Shown here piece by piece: positions 16,449 through 27,000 of a stretch of DNA of 64,000 bases; position 1 is the stretch's first letter; each line of letters opens with the position of its first letter. Position numbers and translations under genes: made by a program. Below the pieces are notes generated by a model. It saw only the letters and a list, made by a program, of their open reading frames with translations, was not told the DNA's origin and ran no database searches. Origin of the DNA: an uncultured Paracoccaceae bacterium (lineage in GTDB: Bacteria > Pseudomonadota > Alphaproteobacteria > Rhodobacterales > Rhodobacteraceae); contig CANMPK010000001.1 of assembly GCA_947499725.1 (NCBI GenBank), positions 868,001-932,000 on the forward strand, written 5' to 3'.

Positions 16449-18212
16449 CTATTCCGCTGCTTCGATCTCACCTGTTAAGATAGGAAGCTGTACTTCGAAT
16501 ACAGCCCCCCCGCCCTGACCATTGCGTGCAGTCAGGCGTCCCCCTAGGTCGTTCACGATCCCTGAGGAAATGGCAAGACCCAGCCCAACACCGTCGCCAG
16601 GCTGTTTTGTGGTGTAAAACGGCTCAAACAGATCATCGAGGTTTTCAATGCCGCTGCCATTGTCGCGCACGGTCAGCGTGGCGGTTTCACCAGCGGCGAG
16701 CAGGATTTCGATCTCTGGCTCGTCTTCGCCTTTAATGGCGTCCATGGCGTTGCGTAGAAGGTTGATGACAACCTGTTCGATGCGCATGCGATCGCCCATG
16801 ACCTGCACCGGTTCATCTGGGATGATACGGCGAATTTTGACCTGCGTTTGACGCAGTTGCGGCTCCATCAAAGACAGGGCGGAAGACACCGCATCCCCAA
16901 GTTCTACTGGGTGAAAGTCCTCTCCGCCCTTGCGGGCGTAGCTTTTCAACTGCTTGGTGATGGCACCCATGCGTTCGATCAGATCGTCGATGCGTTTGAA
17001 CGATGAGAGCGCTTCGTCATGGCGGTTGCGGCGCACCAAAAGACGCGCGCCAGCAAGGTAGGTTTTCATCGCCGCCAGCGGCTGGTTCAGCTCGTGCGAC
17101 ACGGCGGCGGACATCTCGCCCAAAGCCGCCAATTTCGAGCTTTGCGCAAGGGTTTGTTCGGCCACTTCGAGGCTGGCTTGCATGCGTTCACGTTCGGCGA
17201 TTTCTCGCTGCAGGCGGTGGTTCAATGCGCGAAGGCTCGCCGACTCGCGCTGGAACAGCGCCATGCGCAACGCGTTCTTACGGCTGAGTGCATAGAAGGC
17301 CAGCGCCAGAAGGATGGCGAATCCCATGATTTCGAGGGCCAGCACCGCATGCACGCGTTCACGCACATTGGTGTAGCTGGTGAAGCTGGCCATGTGCCAG
17401 CCGCGGAACGGGATGCGGGCTTCTTTGCGCATCACCGCTTGGCCTTTCAGGTAGGCATCGGCGGGCAAGGCAGTCCAATCAGCGGTGGCCTGAATGGCGC
17501 GTTCAATCGCGCCTTGGGCGGGCTGTTCGGCCAGTGCTTCTTCTTCGGTGAGGCCGCGCCACAAAGGTTCGGTCGCCAGAATGATGCGCCCTTCACTATC
17601 GGCCACAAGAACGGCGTCGGAAATACCGGCCCAAGCGCGTTCGAATTTTTGCAGATCCACCTCGACCTGAATAACGCCAAGCGGCACGTTCAGATCGTCG
17701 AGTTTACGTGAGTATGTGAACTGATACCCGCCGCTTTCACGCTCTTGCACGGTGAAAACCGTGGTATTGGAGCGCAAAGCATCCACAAAGGCCGCAGATT
17801 GGCGGTGATTTTCGCCAAGGCGGTTGCGATCTGTGGCGGCCACTGTGCGGCCTTCGTTGTCTTGCAAAATAAGCGAAGCCGCGCCGATTTCTTCTACGAA
17901 GGAAATCAGGCGCGCGCTTGAGTGGCTGAAGTCGCCAGATTGCAGCGCGCGGATCAGTTCGGGATCGCGCGCCAAAAGCTGCGGCACAATCGCGTTGCGG
18001 CGCAGTTCTGACAGCAGGTTCCCGGAATACAGCGCAAGCCGTACTTCGGCGCGGTTTTTGGTATTAATGGTAAAGCGATCAGTGAGATAGCTGTTGGTCA
18101 CCCAAATGGTGACACCCGCGATGACACAGAGCAACAGAAGCATGGCACGCACACGCCAACTGATCGTGTGCATGCGCCCTTGCTTGCGCTGGTATGTTGT
18201 ATCCCCGCTCAT
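16449..18212 (-). CDS. dctB: Sensor histidine kinase, DctB-like
   Basis: A 587-residue membrane histidine kinase. There is an N-terminal transmembrane helix near residues 22-45 (MLLLLCVIAGVTIWVTNSYL). A periplasmic sensing region of about 250 residues has double-PAS (Cache) character, and a second helix near 300-325 leads into a coiled-coil. The dimerisation domain carries SHELNQPLAAMKTYLAGA with the phospho-His. The ATPase domain shows N-box NLLRNAMDAI and G-boxes DNGSGI and GVGLGLAIS. In the DctB family the ligand is a C4-dicarboxylate such as succinate or malate. It is first in an operon with dctD. Confidence 0.9.
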   Translation of the reverse strand: MSGDTTYQRKQGRMHTISWRVRAMLLLLCVIAGVTIWVTNSYLTDRFTINTKNRAEVRLALYSGNLLSELRRNAIVPQLLARDPELIRALQSGDFSHSSARLISFVEEIGAASLILQDNEGRTVAATDRNRLGENHRQSAAFVDALRSNTTVFTVQERESGGYQFTYSRKLDDLNVPLGVIQVEVDLQKFERAWAGISDAVLVADSEGRIILATEPLWRGLTEEEALAEQPAQGAIERAIQATADWTALPADAYLKGQAVMRKEARIPFRGWHMASFTSYTNVRERVHAVLALEIMGFAILLALAFYALSRKNALRMALFQRESASLRALNHRLQREIAERERMQASLEVAEQTLAQSSKLAALGEMSAAVSHELNQPLAAMKTYLAGARLLVRRNRHDEALSSFKRIDDLIERMGAITKQLKSYARKGGEDFHPVELGDAVSSALSLMEPQLRQTQVKIRRIIPDEPVQVMGDRMRIEQVVINLLRNAMDAIKGEDEPEIEILLAAGETATLTVRDNGSGIENLDDLFEPFYTTKQPGDGVGLGLAISSGIVNDLGGRLTARNGQGGGAVFEVQLPILTGEIEAAE

Positions 18213-18248
18213 GTCTTAAAGGTACGCCGCCTTGGCGGCGCACTCAAG

Positions 18249-18917
18249 TCAGGCTGTGACCACCTGCGTCATCAATGCGCTAAACATTGCCGTTCCGTCG
18301 ATGCCGCCGTGGCCTGCATCAGCTGCGCGCTCTGGGTGAGGCATCATGCCAAGCACGCGTTTGTTGGCAGAGAGCACACCCGCGATGTCGTCCACAGAAC
18401 CGTTTGGATTGTCTGTATATGTGAAGGCAATGCGATCATCGCCTTTCAGACGGGCCAAAGTTTCGTCATCAGCAAAGTAGTTGCCGTCGTGGTGCGCGAT
18501 AGGAATATCGATCACGTCGCCTTTGGCATAGCCGGATGTGAAAGCGCTGTCTTGCGTGGCCACTTCCAAGCCAACTGTGCGGCAGATGTATTTCAGACCC
18601 GCATTGCGGCGCAGCGCGCCTGGCAGAAGGCCTGTTTCTGTGAGGATCTGGAAACCGTTGCAGACACCCATCGCATAGCCGCCTGCGTTTGCGTGTTTTA
18701 CAACTGCTTGGCAGATCGGAGAATTCGCCGCAATCGCGCCGCAGCGCAGGTAGTCGCCGTAAGAGAAGCCACCAGGAACGCCAACGATGTCTACGCCCGC
18801 TGGCAGATCGCTTTCTTTATGCCACACCATGGTGACGTCTGCGCCGGCGCGTTCAAACGCAACCGCGAGGTCGCGGTCACAGTTTGAGCCCGGAAATACA
18901 ATGACCGCCGCCTTCAT
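18249..18917 (-). CDS. purQ: Phosphoribosylformylglycinamidine synthase subunit PurQ
   Basis: The glutaminase subunit of FGAM synthase, 222 residues, supplying ammonia in the fourth step of purine synthesis. The class I glutamine amidotransferase nucleophile is in [10 protein letters not shown], and the His-Glu pair is in [10 protein letters not shown]. The start [17 protein letters not shown] is the conserved PurQ N-terminus, so ATG 18917 is used. Its first base is shared with the purS stop (TAATG). The synthetase subunit purL is not in the window. Together with purS and purC it forms a purine operon. Confidence 0.96.
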   Translation of the reverse strand: MKAAVIVFPGSNCDRDLAVAFERAGADVTMVWHKESDLPAGVDIVGVPGGFSYGDYLRCGAIAANSPICQAVVKHANAGGYAMGVCNGFQILTETGLLPGALRRNAGLKYICRTVGLEVATQDSAFTSGYAKGDVIDIPIAHHDGNYFADDETLARLKGDDRIAFTYTDNPNGSVDDIAGVLSANKRVLGMMPHPERAADAGHGGIDGTAMFSALMTQVVTA

Positions 18918-19147
18918 TATGACAGCTCCACGCGGTAGCTTTCGATCACAGTGTTGGCCAGAAGCTTCTCGCACATCTCTGTGACGGTTGCTTCGGTTGT
19001 GCCATCGGCCAGATCCAGTTCAATCACTTTGCCCTGACGCACACCTTCGACGCCATCAAAGCCCAAAGACCCGAGTGCGTGGCGCACGGCCTCACCTTGT
19101 GGATCCAGGACGCCGTTCTTCAGCATTACGTAGACACGTGCTTTCAT
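18917..19147 (-). CDS. purS: Phosphoribosylformylglycinamidine synthase subunit PurS
   Basis: The small subunit (76 residues) that bridges PurQ and PurL in the three-part FGAM synthase. The family opening [18 protein letters not shown] and the motif [11 protein letters not shown] are present. It follows purC after 66 bases and overlaps purQ by one base. Confidence 0.96.
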   Translation of the reverse strand: MKARVYVMLKNGVLDPQGEAVRHALGSLGFDGVEGVRQGKVIELDLADGTTEATVTEMCEKLLANTVIESYRVELS

Positions 19148-19213
19148 GTCGATCTTCTCCAGCTCATTGCAAAAGGCCGTGTGGGCCTCGTCAGATAGTC
19201 AAAAGGTTTGCGA

Positions 19214-19975
19214 TCAATTGATCAGTGTTGGTTTTTGCATGGGAGTTGCATTCTTTGGCAGCACCCCCAAGCGATTAGCGATTTCGGCATAGGCTTCCGT
19301 AAGGCTGCCCAAGTCATGACGGAAGACATCTTTGTCCAGCTTGCGGCCTGTTTCGATGTCCCAGAGGCGGCAGCTGTCTGGGCTGATTTCGTCAGCCACA
19401 ACAAGACGCTGAAAATCGCCTTCGTAGACGCGACCCACTTCGATTTTGAAGTCGACCAGCTTGATGCCCACGCCATACAGCACGCCAGATAGGAAATCAT
19501 TCACCCGCAGCGCAATGCTGAGAATGTCGTCCATGTCTTGCGGTGAGGCCCAGCCGAAAGCCGCGATATATTCTTCGGTGACAAGCGGATCGCCCAGCTC
19601 GTCGTTTTTGAGGCTATATTCAACGATGGGGCGCGGCAGTTGTTTGCCCTCTTCAATGCCCAATCGTTTGGCCATAGAGCCTGCCGCGTAGTTGCGCACG
19701 ATCACTTCCAGCGGAATAATTTCGCAAGAGCGCACAAGCTGCTCGCGCATATTCAGACGCTTCAGGAAGTGGGTTGGCACGCCAATTTGGCCGAGGCCCA
19801 CCATGAAATATTCGCTAAGGCGGTTATTCAAAACACCTTTGCCGTCGATCACATCTACCTTCTGGGCGTTAAACGCGGTGGCGTCGTCCTTGAAGTACTG
19901 CACAAGTGTGCCCGGCTCTGGACCTTCGTAGAGGACCTTTGCCTTCCCTTCATAGAGTTTCTTGCCGCGTGCCAT
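19214..19975 (-). CDS. purC: SAICAR synthetase
   Basis: Phosphoribosylaminoimidazole-succinocarboxamide synthase, 253 residues. It joins aspartate to CAIR with ATP. The N-terminal [13 protein letters not shown] is the ATP loop. Signatures [20 protein letters not shown] and [10 protein letters not shown] are present; the usual Asp of this last strand is followed by the expected [12 protein letters not shown] tail. It is first in the purC-purS-purQ operon and faces the DUF1476 gene across a 156-base divergent promoter region. Confidence 0.97.
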   Translation of the reverse strand: MARGKKLYEGKAKVLYEGPEPGTLVQYFKDDATAFNAQKVDVIDGKGVLNNRLSEYFMVGLGQIGVPTHFLKRLNMREQLVRSCEIIPLEVIVRNYAAGSMAKRLGIEEGKQLPRPIVEYSLKNDELGDPLVTEEYIAAFGWASPQDMDDILSIALRVNDFLSGVLYGVGIKLVDFKIEVGRVYEGDFQRLVVADEISPDSCRLWDIETGRKLDKDVFRHDLGSLTEAYAEIANRLGVLPKNATPMQKPTLIN

Positions 19976-20131
19976 CAGGGGACTTTCAATAAAGACGAAG
20001 ACCGACTCCTCGTTTCATGGCGCCCTCTTAATCTATGGAATGCCTTGTCGCAAGGCGCGGCAGCCACTTGCGGGTGAAGATATGCATACACATATAAGAA
20101 ACAGGACGTTTTCGTTGTGTAGGAGGTAGAT

Positions 20132-20446
20132 ATGAACACTTTTGATGATCGAGAGCGCGCATTTGAAGCGAAATTCGCACATGACGCTGAGATGCGGTTT
20201 AAGGCCGAGGCGCGCGCCAATAAATTGCTGGGCCTTTGGGCGGCAGAGCATTTGGGACATTCAGGACAAAACGCAGATCGCTATGCGGCCACGGTTGTGG
20301 CGGCGGATATGGAAGAGGCTGGTGATGCGGATGTGATCCGCAAAGTGGTGGCCGATTTAGATGGCAAAGCCTCTGCTGAGGATGTGCGCGCTCAGCGTTC
20401 GGCCTGTTTGGCGCAAGCCATGGAACAACTGACCAGCGAGAGTTGA
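20132..20446 (+). CDS. ATPase inhibitor subunit zeta (DUF1476)
   Basis: A 104-residue DUF1476 protein. In Paracoccus denitrificans the homologue is the zeta subunit that blocks rotation of the F1 ATPase to prevent wasteful ATP hydrolysis. The N-terminal FDDRERAFEAKFAHDAEMRFKAEARANKLLGLWAAE is the inhibitory region and is well conserved; a four-helix C-terminal part follows. The ribosome site is strong (AGGAGG, seven bases before the ATG). The ATP synthase genes are not here, which is usual for this gene. Confidence 0.9.
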   Translation: MNTFDDRERAFEAKFAHDAEMRFKAEARANKLLGLWAAEHLGHSGQNADRYAATVVAADMEEAGDADVIRKVVADLDGKASAEDVRAQRSACLAQAMEQLTSES

Positions 20447-20607
20447 TCGCAAAGGTTGTTACTAAGCAACCACAAGGTGAGCGCCCCATTTAGTTGAAAT
20501 GCGGTGTTTTATCCTATTTTTAACCTCGCCATATTAAGGTATTGGCAACCTGTCAGGCCATAATCTGGTGATGGTGGGGCTAAAACAATAGTATTGAGGA
20601 TAAGATC

Positions 20608-22488
20608 TTGGGGCAGATCCTTCGTGGCGCACGTTCTGCGCTTCGACATGGGGTACCGATTGCGATCGGTGTTGCATGTTGTTGGGCACTTTATCACCAG
20701 TTACAGCACATTGATTTCGGTCAACTTTGGCAGACTGTACTTTCTGTAAAACCATGGCAGTGGATTGCATCCATTTTGGCGACCGCTCTCAGCTTTTGGG
20801 CTGTGGCGCGTTACGATGTGATTGCGCACCGCCATTTCCAAACTGGCCTGAAGGACGATCAGGCCACTTTGTCTGGCGCGACAGCCATTTCCATCGGTCA
20901 AACCGTGGGCGCTGGCGCGATCGTTGGCGCTTTTGTGCGCTGGCGCATGCAGCCTTCGCTAGGTTTGGTCACCTCGGCAAAGGTCACCGCCTTTGTGACG
21001 CTGACCTTTATGGCCGCTTGGGCGGTTTTGACGGCTTTGGCGGTTTTGGTTTTACCAGAAAGTTCGGTCCATCCGTCGATCCCTTGTTCCGTTTTGGGCA
21101 TCGCCGCTGTTGGCTTGGGCTTTGTGTTTTTCAATCCGGTTCTGAAACGCGCGGGTAAAGAAATCGAAATGCCCACGGTCACGGCCATGGCGGCATCGCT
21201 CGGGTTTTGTTTCTTAGATACGCTGGCTGCGGCTTTCGCCTTTTGGGTGCTTTTGCCCGAAGGGATCGATCTGTCTTTGGCGCAGCTCTTCCCGATTTAT
21301 CTGATTGCCCTGGGCGCCGCGATTTTGTCCGGCACGCCAGGCGGCGTTGGCCCGTTTGAGCTGACAGTGTTGGCTCTTTTGCCAACGATGCCTGAAGCCG
21401 AGCTGATGGCGGCGATCGTTGCCTTTCGCATGATGTACTACGCCCTGCCCGCTGTGATTGGCGGCATTTCCTTGCTACGCCCCATGAGCACAAATGACAG
21501 CGCATCTTGGCAACTTCAGGCCAATGGTGATCTGGACAAGGCCTTGGAAAACAATTCTGCCCGCGCAGAGCTTGGCGTCGTGCGCCAGAACGGTGGTGCG
21601 ATCTTGCATTGCACGGGCGGCGTGTGCGGCGTTGTACGCACGGGCCAAACGTTGACCACGATCTTTGATCCGGTGCATGGGCATTCGGCGGATCTGGCAT
21701 CACCCCTGCGCAAAATCGCTAAAGATCAGAACCGTATTGTATGTAAGTACAAGATTTCCGCGCGCCATGCGTTGCATGCGCGTCGTGAAGGCTGGTCGGT
21801 GATCCATGTGTCTGATGAGGCTTTGGTTTCTACCAAAGACCATACAATGGAAGGTTCAAAGTATCGCCAGCTGCGCCGTAAGTTGCGTCAGGCGGAAAAG
21901 GCTGGTGTGGATATTCGCCGCGGCAAGGTCGAGCTTCCTTTTGCTGAAATGGCGCGCGTGTCTACAGCTTGGGAGACCTCGCATGGGGCTGCGCGCGGCC
22001 TGTCTATGGGCACGTTTGAAGAGCATTACGTCAGCCATCAAAAGGTGCTGCTGGCCTATCAAGACGATACGCTGATTGGTTTCGTGACCTTCCATGCAAC
22101 GCGCCATGAGTGGTGCCTTGATTTGATGCGCGTCACACCAGAGGCGCCTGACGGCACAATGCATTTGCTGGTGAACACCGCAATCGAAGCTGCAAGGGTT
22201 GCAGAGGTCCCCTGCGTGTCCTTGGCAGCCGCTCCGGCGAACCCAGAAAATCGTGGCAAGCTGGAAACCTATTTGCGTCAGGTCTTCTTTAAGAAAGCGG
22301 GTGGCGCAGGGCTGCGTCAGTTCAAGGCCTGCTTTAAGCCAAGATGGCAGCCGCTTTACATGGCTGCACCTGGTTGGGGTCAGTTGGCCTTTGCTGCGGT
22401 TGACTTGATCGGCTCTGTGCGACGTGCGGAACCATTGCGCCCGCCGCAATTTGCGACATCAAGAGCGGTGAGTTCAACGCAGGTGTAA
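20608..22488 (+). CDS. MprF-like protein: membrane flippase domain plus DUF2156
   Basis: A 626-residue two-part protein. The first 290 or so residues hold several transmembrane helices of the lysylphosphatidylglycerol synthase/flippase type, including GATAISIGQTVGAGAIVGAFVRWRM and ILSGTPGGVGPFELTVLALLP. Residues from about 310 form a DUF2156, GNAT-related domain (KYRQLRRKLRQAEKAGVDIRRG, FHATRHEWCLDLMR). MprF enzymes transfer an amino acid from aminoacyl-tRNA to a membrane lipid and flip it. The start is TTG 20608, seven bases after GAGGA; no suitable ATG exists. Whether it modifies phosphatidylglycerol or another lipid cannot be told. Confidence 0.82.
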   Translation: MGQILRGARSALRHGVPIAIGVACCWALYHQLQHIDFGQLWQTVLSVKPWQWIASILATALSFWAVARYDVIAHRHFQTGLKDDQATLSGATAISIGQTVGAGAIVGAFVRWRMQPSLGLVTSAKVTAFVTLTFMAAWAVLTALAVLVLPESSVHPSIPCSVLGIAAVGLGFVFFNPVLKRAGKEIEMPTVTAMAASLGFCFLDTLAAAFAFWVLLPEGIDLSLAQLFPIYLIALGAAILSGTPGGVGPFELTVLALLPTMPEAELMAAIVAFRMMYYALPAVIGGISLLRPMSTNDSASWQLQANGDLDKALENNSARAELGVVRQNGGAILHCTGGVCGVVRTGQTLTTIFDPVHGHSADLASPLRKIAKDQNRIVCKYKISARHALHARREGWSVIHVSDEALVSTKDHTMEGSKYRQLRRKLRQAEKAGVDIRRGKVELPFAEMARVSTAWETSHGAARGLSMGTFEEHYVSHQKVLLAYQDDTLIGFVTFHATRHEWCLDLMRVTPEAPDGTMHLLVNTAIEAARVAEVPCVSLAAAPANPENRGKLETYLRQVFFKKAGGAGLRQFKACFKPRWQPLYMAAPGWGQLAFAAVDLIGSVRRAEPLRPPQFATSRAVSSTQV

Positions 22489-22511
22489 CGCGGTCCAAAA
22501 GATCAAAACAC

Positions 22512-22553
22512 AAATGGGCGGTCTGGTGATGTCAAACACCGAACCGCCCATTT
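22512..22553. terminator. Bidirectional terminator between the MprF-like and XRE genes
   Basis: Perfect 11-bp outer stem (AAATGGGCGGT 22512-22522, ACCGCCCATTT 22543-22553) with an inner GGTG/CACC pairing. T-rich sequence follows on the plus side (TTTCTTTTG). It serves the two convergent genes. Confidence 0.75.
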
Positions 22554-22576
22554 CTTTTGATTTGTTCGCTTTTAAC

Positions 22577-23200
22577 TTAGGTCAGCGAGGTGACCCAAAG
22601 CACCGTGGCATCTTCATCGCTGATTGAGATCAGGTTATGACCCATGCTGCCATCGTAATAGGCACTGTCGCCTCGGCGCATCTCAACGGGTTCGTAGAAC
22701 TCAGTGTATAGCTTGACGACGCCTGTCAGGATGAACAGGAACTCTTCGCCATCGTGACGTACCCAACCGTCAAACTCTGACATGTCCCGCGCACGTACAC
22801 GAGAGTGGTACGGCAGCATGGTTTTCTTTGTCAGGTTCTCGGCGAGCAAGCTATGTTCGTAGGTCGTGGTCGGGCGCGAGGCACCGTCTCCGTTTTTGGT
22901 GAACACCATGCGCCCATTCACTTGATCCCGCACCGGCGGCGTGAACAGCTGTGGCACAGAAATCTCAAGACCCTCTGCCAGCTTTTTCAACGCGTCATAG
23001 GTTGGGGACATCTGTCCGTTTTCGATCTTGGACAGCGTAGAGCGCGCCAACCCCGCTTGCGTGGCGGCTTGTTCCAGTGTCCAATTTCGCGCCTTGCGCA
23101 AGTCACGGACGCGTTGACCCAGATCCAAAGGCTCTGCCTCGTCTCGTGCGCCGTTTTCACGCGCCACTTCGATAAGGCTTTTTGCAGGTTGTTCAGTCAT
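22577..23200 (-). CDS. XRE-family regulator with C-terminal cupin
   Basis: A 207-residue transcription factor. The helix-turn-helix is at about 27-80 (LGQRVRDLRKARNWTLEQAA, then GLARSTLSKIENGQMSPTYD). A cupin-2 domain occupies about 120-205 (SEFDGWVRHDGEEFLFILTG, MRRGDSAYYDGSMGHNL), which probably binds a small ligand. Family members often control amino-acid or polyamine metabolism. A strong AGGAGG lies upstream of the start. No obvious target operon is adjacent; the divergent neighbour is the DsbA-like gene, which it could regulate. Confidence 0.88.
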   Translation of the reverse strand: MTEQPAKSLIEVARENGARDEAEPLDLGQRVRDLRKARNWTLEQAATQAGLARSTLSKIENGQMSPTYDALKKLAEGLEISVPQLFTPPVRDQVNGRMVFTKNGDGASRPTTTYEHSLLAENLTKKTMLPYHSRVRARDMSEFDGWVRHDGEEFLFILTGVVKLYTEFYEPVEMRRGDSAYYDGSMGHNLISISDEDATVLWVTSLT

Positions 23201-23384
23201 ATTATTTTCTTAGGAGGGATACCGCCCTTCCGCAAGAGGCAAAGGAGACTGGACGAATGTCTTGTTAAAGCTGGCTGTACCAATTCTTTTGCCTAACAGT
23301 TGCGTGACTGTCGGCAGAAGGTTTTGCCAAATCGCCTGAAGCGCGCTATCTCAAAGCGAAACCTGATCTCGAAAAGGCCTATTT

Positions 23385-24050
23385 ATGAGTGACCCTATTA
23401 AGCTGGACATCATGTCAGATCCGATTTGCCCGTGGTGCTATATCGGCAAAACCCTATTGGATCGCGCCTTGGCCGATGTTGAAGACCATCCTTTCGTGAT
23501 CGAATGGCATCCGTTTCAATTGAACCCTGATATGCCTTCTGGCGGGATGGATCGCGCCGAATATCTGGAACGTAAGTTCGGCGGCAAAGACAATGCTGTG
23601 CGGGTTTATGGGCAGATCGTGGAACATGCAGAGAAGGCAGGCATTGAGCTAAATGTGGAAGCCATCCAGCGCACGCCAAACACGGTAGATGCACATCGTT
23701 TGATCCATTGGGCCAAGATCGAAGGCAAGCAAAATGCTTTGGTCGACCTGATGTTCAAAGCCTACTTCATCGACGGGCGCGATATTGGCGATCATGAGGT
23801 GCTGGCTGATATCGCAGATAGCGCTGGGATGGATGCTGCTTTGGTCACCCGTTTGTTGAAAACAGATTCAGATGTGGCCGACATTCGCGAGCGTGACGTT
23901 ACCTCTCGCGAGATGGGTGTGAATTCGGTGCCGACCTTTATTGTGGGTGGCCAACATGCCGTGCCAGGGGCGCAGCCGCCAGAGCTTTGGAAGAAAGTCA
24001 TCGCGGAGCTCACCGGCAAAGACATGCCGGATGATGCAAGTATTCACTAA
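23385..24050 (+). CDS. DsbA-family oxidoreductase (FrnE-like)
   Basis: A 221-residue thioredoxin-fold protein with the DsbA helical insert. The redox motif is C-P-W-C in MSDPICPWCYIGKTLLDRAL. The cis-Pro region is VNSVPTFIVGG. There is no signal peptide, so it is cytoplasmic, as in the FrnE and 2-hydroxychromene-2-carboxylate isomerase branch. It is probably a disulfide isomerase or a glutathione-linked enzyme. It is a single gene convergent with mfd. Confidence 0.9.
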   Translation: MSDPIKLDIMSDPICPWCYIGKTLLDRALADVEDHPFVIEWHPFQLNPDMPSGGMDRAEYLERKFGGKDNAVRVYGQIVEHAEKAGIELNVEAIQRTPNTVDAHRLIHWAKIEGKQNALVDLMFKAYFIDGRDIGDHEVLADIADSAGMDAALVTRLLKTDSDVADIRERDVTSREMGVNSVPTFIVGGQHAVPGAQPPELWKKVIAELTGKDMPDDASIH

Positions 24051-24067
24051 ATAAAAACAACACCTTA

Positions 24068-24092
24068 AAGGCGCGGATTAAACCCGCGCCTT
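24068..24092. terminator. Hairpin between the DsbA-like gene and mfd
   Basis: 9-bp stem (AAGGCGCGG 24068-24076, CCGCGCCTT 24084-24092). It overlaps the last codons of mfd. The T tract is weak in both directions, so termination is uncertain. Confidence 0.4.
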
Positions 24093-27000
24093 ATGGGCCA
24101 GATCACGGGCGATCGCAAAGGCGCCTTTGATCTTATCCGCATCGCTCTTCCAATCGCGGCGTACGACAATCTTGTTGTCTTTGATCTTTGCCAAACCTTT
24201 TTGATCGGTCATGAACTCCACCAAGCCCTGTGGGGATTTGAACTTGTCGTTGTGGAATTGAATGGTCGCGCCTTTTGGCCCGCCGTCCAGCTTGGCAATG
24301 CCCGCCTTCTTACACATCGCCTTGATGCGCACGACCAGCAAGAGCGTGTTCACTTCGCGTGGCAGCTTGCCAAAACGGTCGATCAGCTCTGCGGCGAAGC
24401 CTTCCAGTTCCACCTTTTTGGTGAGGCTCGAGAGACGGCGGTACAGACCCAGACGCACGTCCAGATCAGGCACGTAATCTTCTGGGATCAGAACCGGCAC
24501 GCCCAAGTTGATCTGCGGTGCCCATTGATCATCGTGTTCCGTAAGCCCTTCCATCTGGCCGGATTTGATCTTGGAAATCGCATCTTCCAGCATGGATTGA
24601 TACAGCTCATAGCCCACATCACGCATTTGGCCGGACTGCTCTTCGCCCAGCAGGTTCCCTGCCCCGCGGATGTCGAGGTCTTGCGAGGCCAAGGTGAAGC
24701 CAGCGCCTAAGGTATCCAGTGATCCAAGCACACGCAGGCGTTTTTCGGCTGTGGCTGTCAAAGGCTTGCGCGGTTGCGTGGTGAGGTACGCATAGGCGCG
24801 GGTTTTGCTGCGTCCAACGCGGCCACGAATTTGGTAAAGCTGGCTGAGGCCAAACATATCGGCGCGGTGCACGATCATCGTGTTGGCGGTTGGGATGTCC
24901 AAACCGCTTTCGACAATGGTTGTGGCCAGAAGCACATCGAATTTGCCATCGTAGAAGGCGTTCATGCGATCATCTAGCTCGCCTGCCGCCATCTGGCCAT
25001 GGGCGACCACATAGGTCAGCTCTGGCAGTTGTTCTTTTAGGAACTCTTCGATCTCTGGCAGGTCCGAAATACGCGGCACCACGTAGAAGCTTTGCCCGCC
25101 GCGATAATGTTCGCGCAACAAAGCCTCGCGCAGGGTGACGGCGTCAAATTCGCTCACGTAGGTGCGGATGGCCAAGCGATCCACCGGCGGCGTGCCGATG
25201 ATGGACAGATCTCGTACACCAGACAGGCTAAGCTGCAAGGTGCGCGGGATTGGTGTGGCGGTGAGCGTGAGCACATGCACGTCAGAGCGCATTTGCTTTA
25301 GGCGTTCTTTGTGGCCGACACCGAAGTGTTGTTCTTCGTCGACGATCAGCAGGCCAAGGTTCTTAAAGCGTACGTTTTTCGCCAGCAACGCATGGGTGCC
25401 GATCACCACATCCACTGTGCCTTTGGCAAGGCCCTCGCGGGTTTTCTCAGCCTCTTTGGCAGAGACAAAGCGCGACAAGCCGCGGACCTCGAGAGGGAAG
25501 CCACGGAAGCGTTCAGCGAAGCTTTTGTGGTGTTGGCGCGCAAGCAAAGTGGTTGGAGCGATCACAGCCACCTGCATACCAGTCATCGCAGCCACAAAGG
25601 CCGCGCGCATGGCGACTTCGGTTTTGCCAAAGCCCACATCGCCGCAGACCAAACGATCCATTGGTTGGCCTGAGGACAGATCGCCCATGACGTCTTCGAT
25701 GGCACGCAATTGGTCGTCGGTTTCTTGATATGGGAAACGGGCAGAGAACGCTTCCCACGCGTGATGCGGCGCTTCGAGGATTGGGGCTGTGCGCAGGGCG
25801 CGTTCGGCGGCGACGCGGATCAGCTTATCGGCGATCTCGCGGATGCGTTCTTTTAGCTTGGCCTTTTTGGCCTGCCATGCGCCGCCGCCTAGTTTATCAA
25901 GGAAGCCTTCGTCATGGCCGTATTTGGAGAGCAGTTCGATGTTTTCGACCGGCAGATAGAGCCGCGATTTTTCAGCGTATTCAAGGTTGATACATTCATG
26001 GGCCGCGCCTGCGGCGGTGATGACTTCAAGACCCTGATATCGGCCAATCCCGTGATCGACGTGCACCACCAAATCACCAGGGTTAAGCGACTGGGTTTCG
26101 GTCAGGAAATTCTCGGCCTTGCGGCGTTTCTTTGGGGCGCGGATTAGGCGGTCGCCCAGAACGTCTTGTTCTGAAATGACAGTCAGGTCAGGCGCTTCAA
26201 AGCCAGCTTCTAGGGCCCAAACGGCCAGATACAGGCCAGACTTCCCGATGTTTGAGGCATCGTTAATATGGATCGTTTCAGCGAGGCCTTCGTCTTCGAT
26301 CAAACCGCTCAGGCGCTCGCGCGCGCCTTCGGAATAGGACGCGATGACGACAGGACCTGTCTGAAGCTTCGCCTTTACATGCGACGCTAAGCTACCAAAA
26401 AGGCTGATGTTTTCCTGCTGACGTTCAGGCGAGAAGTTGCGCCCGATGCGGCCCATTGAATCAATCGCCCCCGGCCCAGATGCCTGAGGCAGCGGCTTAA
26501 GGTTCAGAACGCGATGTTCGGCAACGGCAGCCACCCAAGCGGCATCATCCATATACAGCAGCGCGGGTGGGACTGGCTTATACACCGTATCCAAACGCTT
26601 CTTTTGCGAGAGCGCGTGGTTGCGGGTTTCGTATTGGTCTTCAACGGAGTCCCAACGGGCCAAACGCATGGGCTCTGATTGATCATCAAGGCTGACGGTT
26701 GCCTCTGGCAGATAATCAAACAGGGTTTCCAGCTTTTCGTGGAAAAACGGCAGCCAATGTTCAACGCCTTGATGTTTGCGCCCAGCAGACACAGCCTCGT
26801 ACAGCGGATCATCCGTGCCAGCGGCGCCAAATTCGATGCGATAGTTTTGACGGAAACGCGTGATGGCTGCTTCATCCAAGATCACCTCGGACACTGGCGC
26901 GAGTTCGATCAGATCGAGCTTTTCTGTGGTGCGTTGCGTTGCCGGATCGAAGCGCCGTGCGCCATCCAGAACATCGCCAAATAGATCAAGCCGAACCGGG

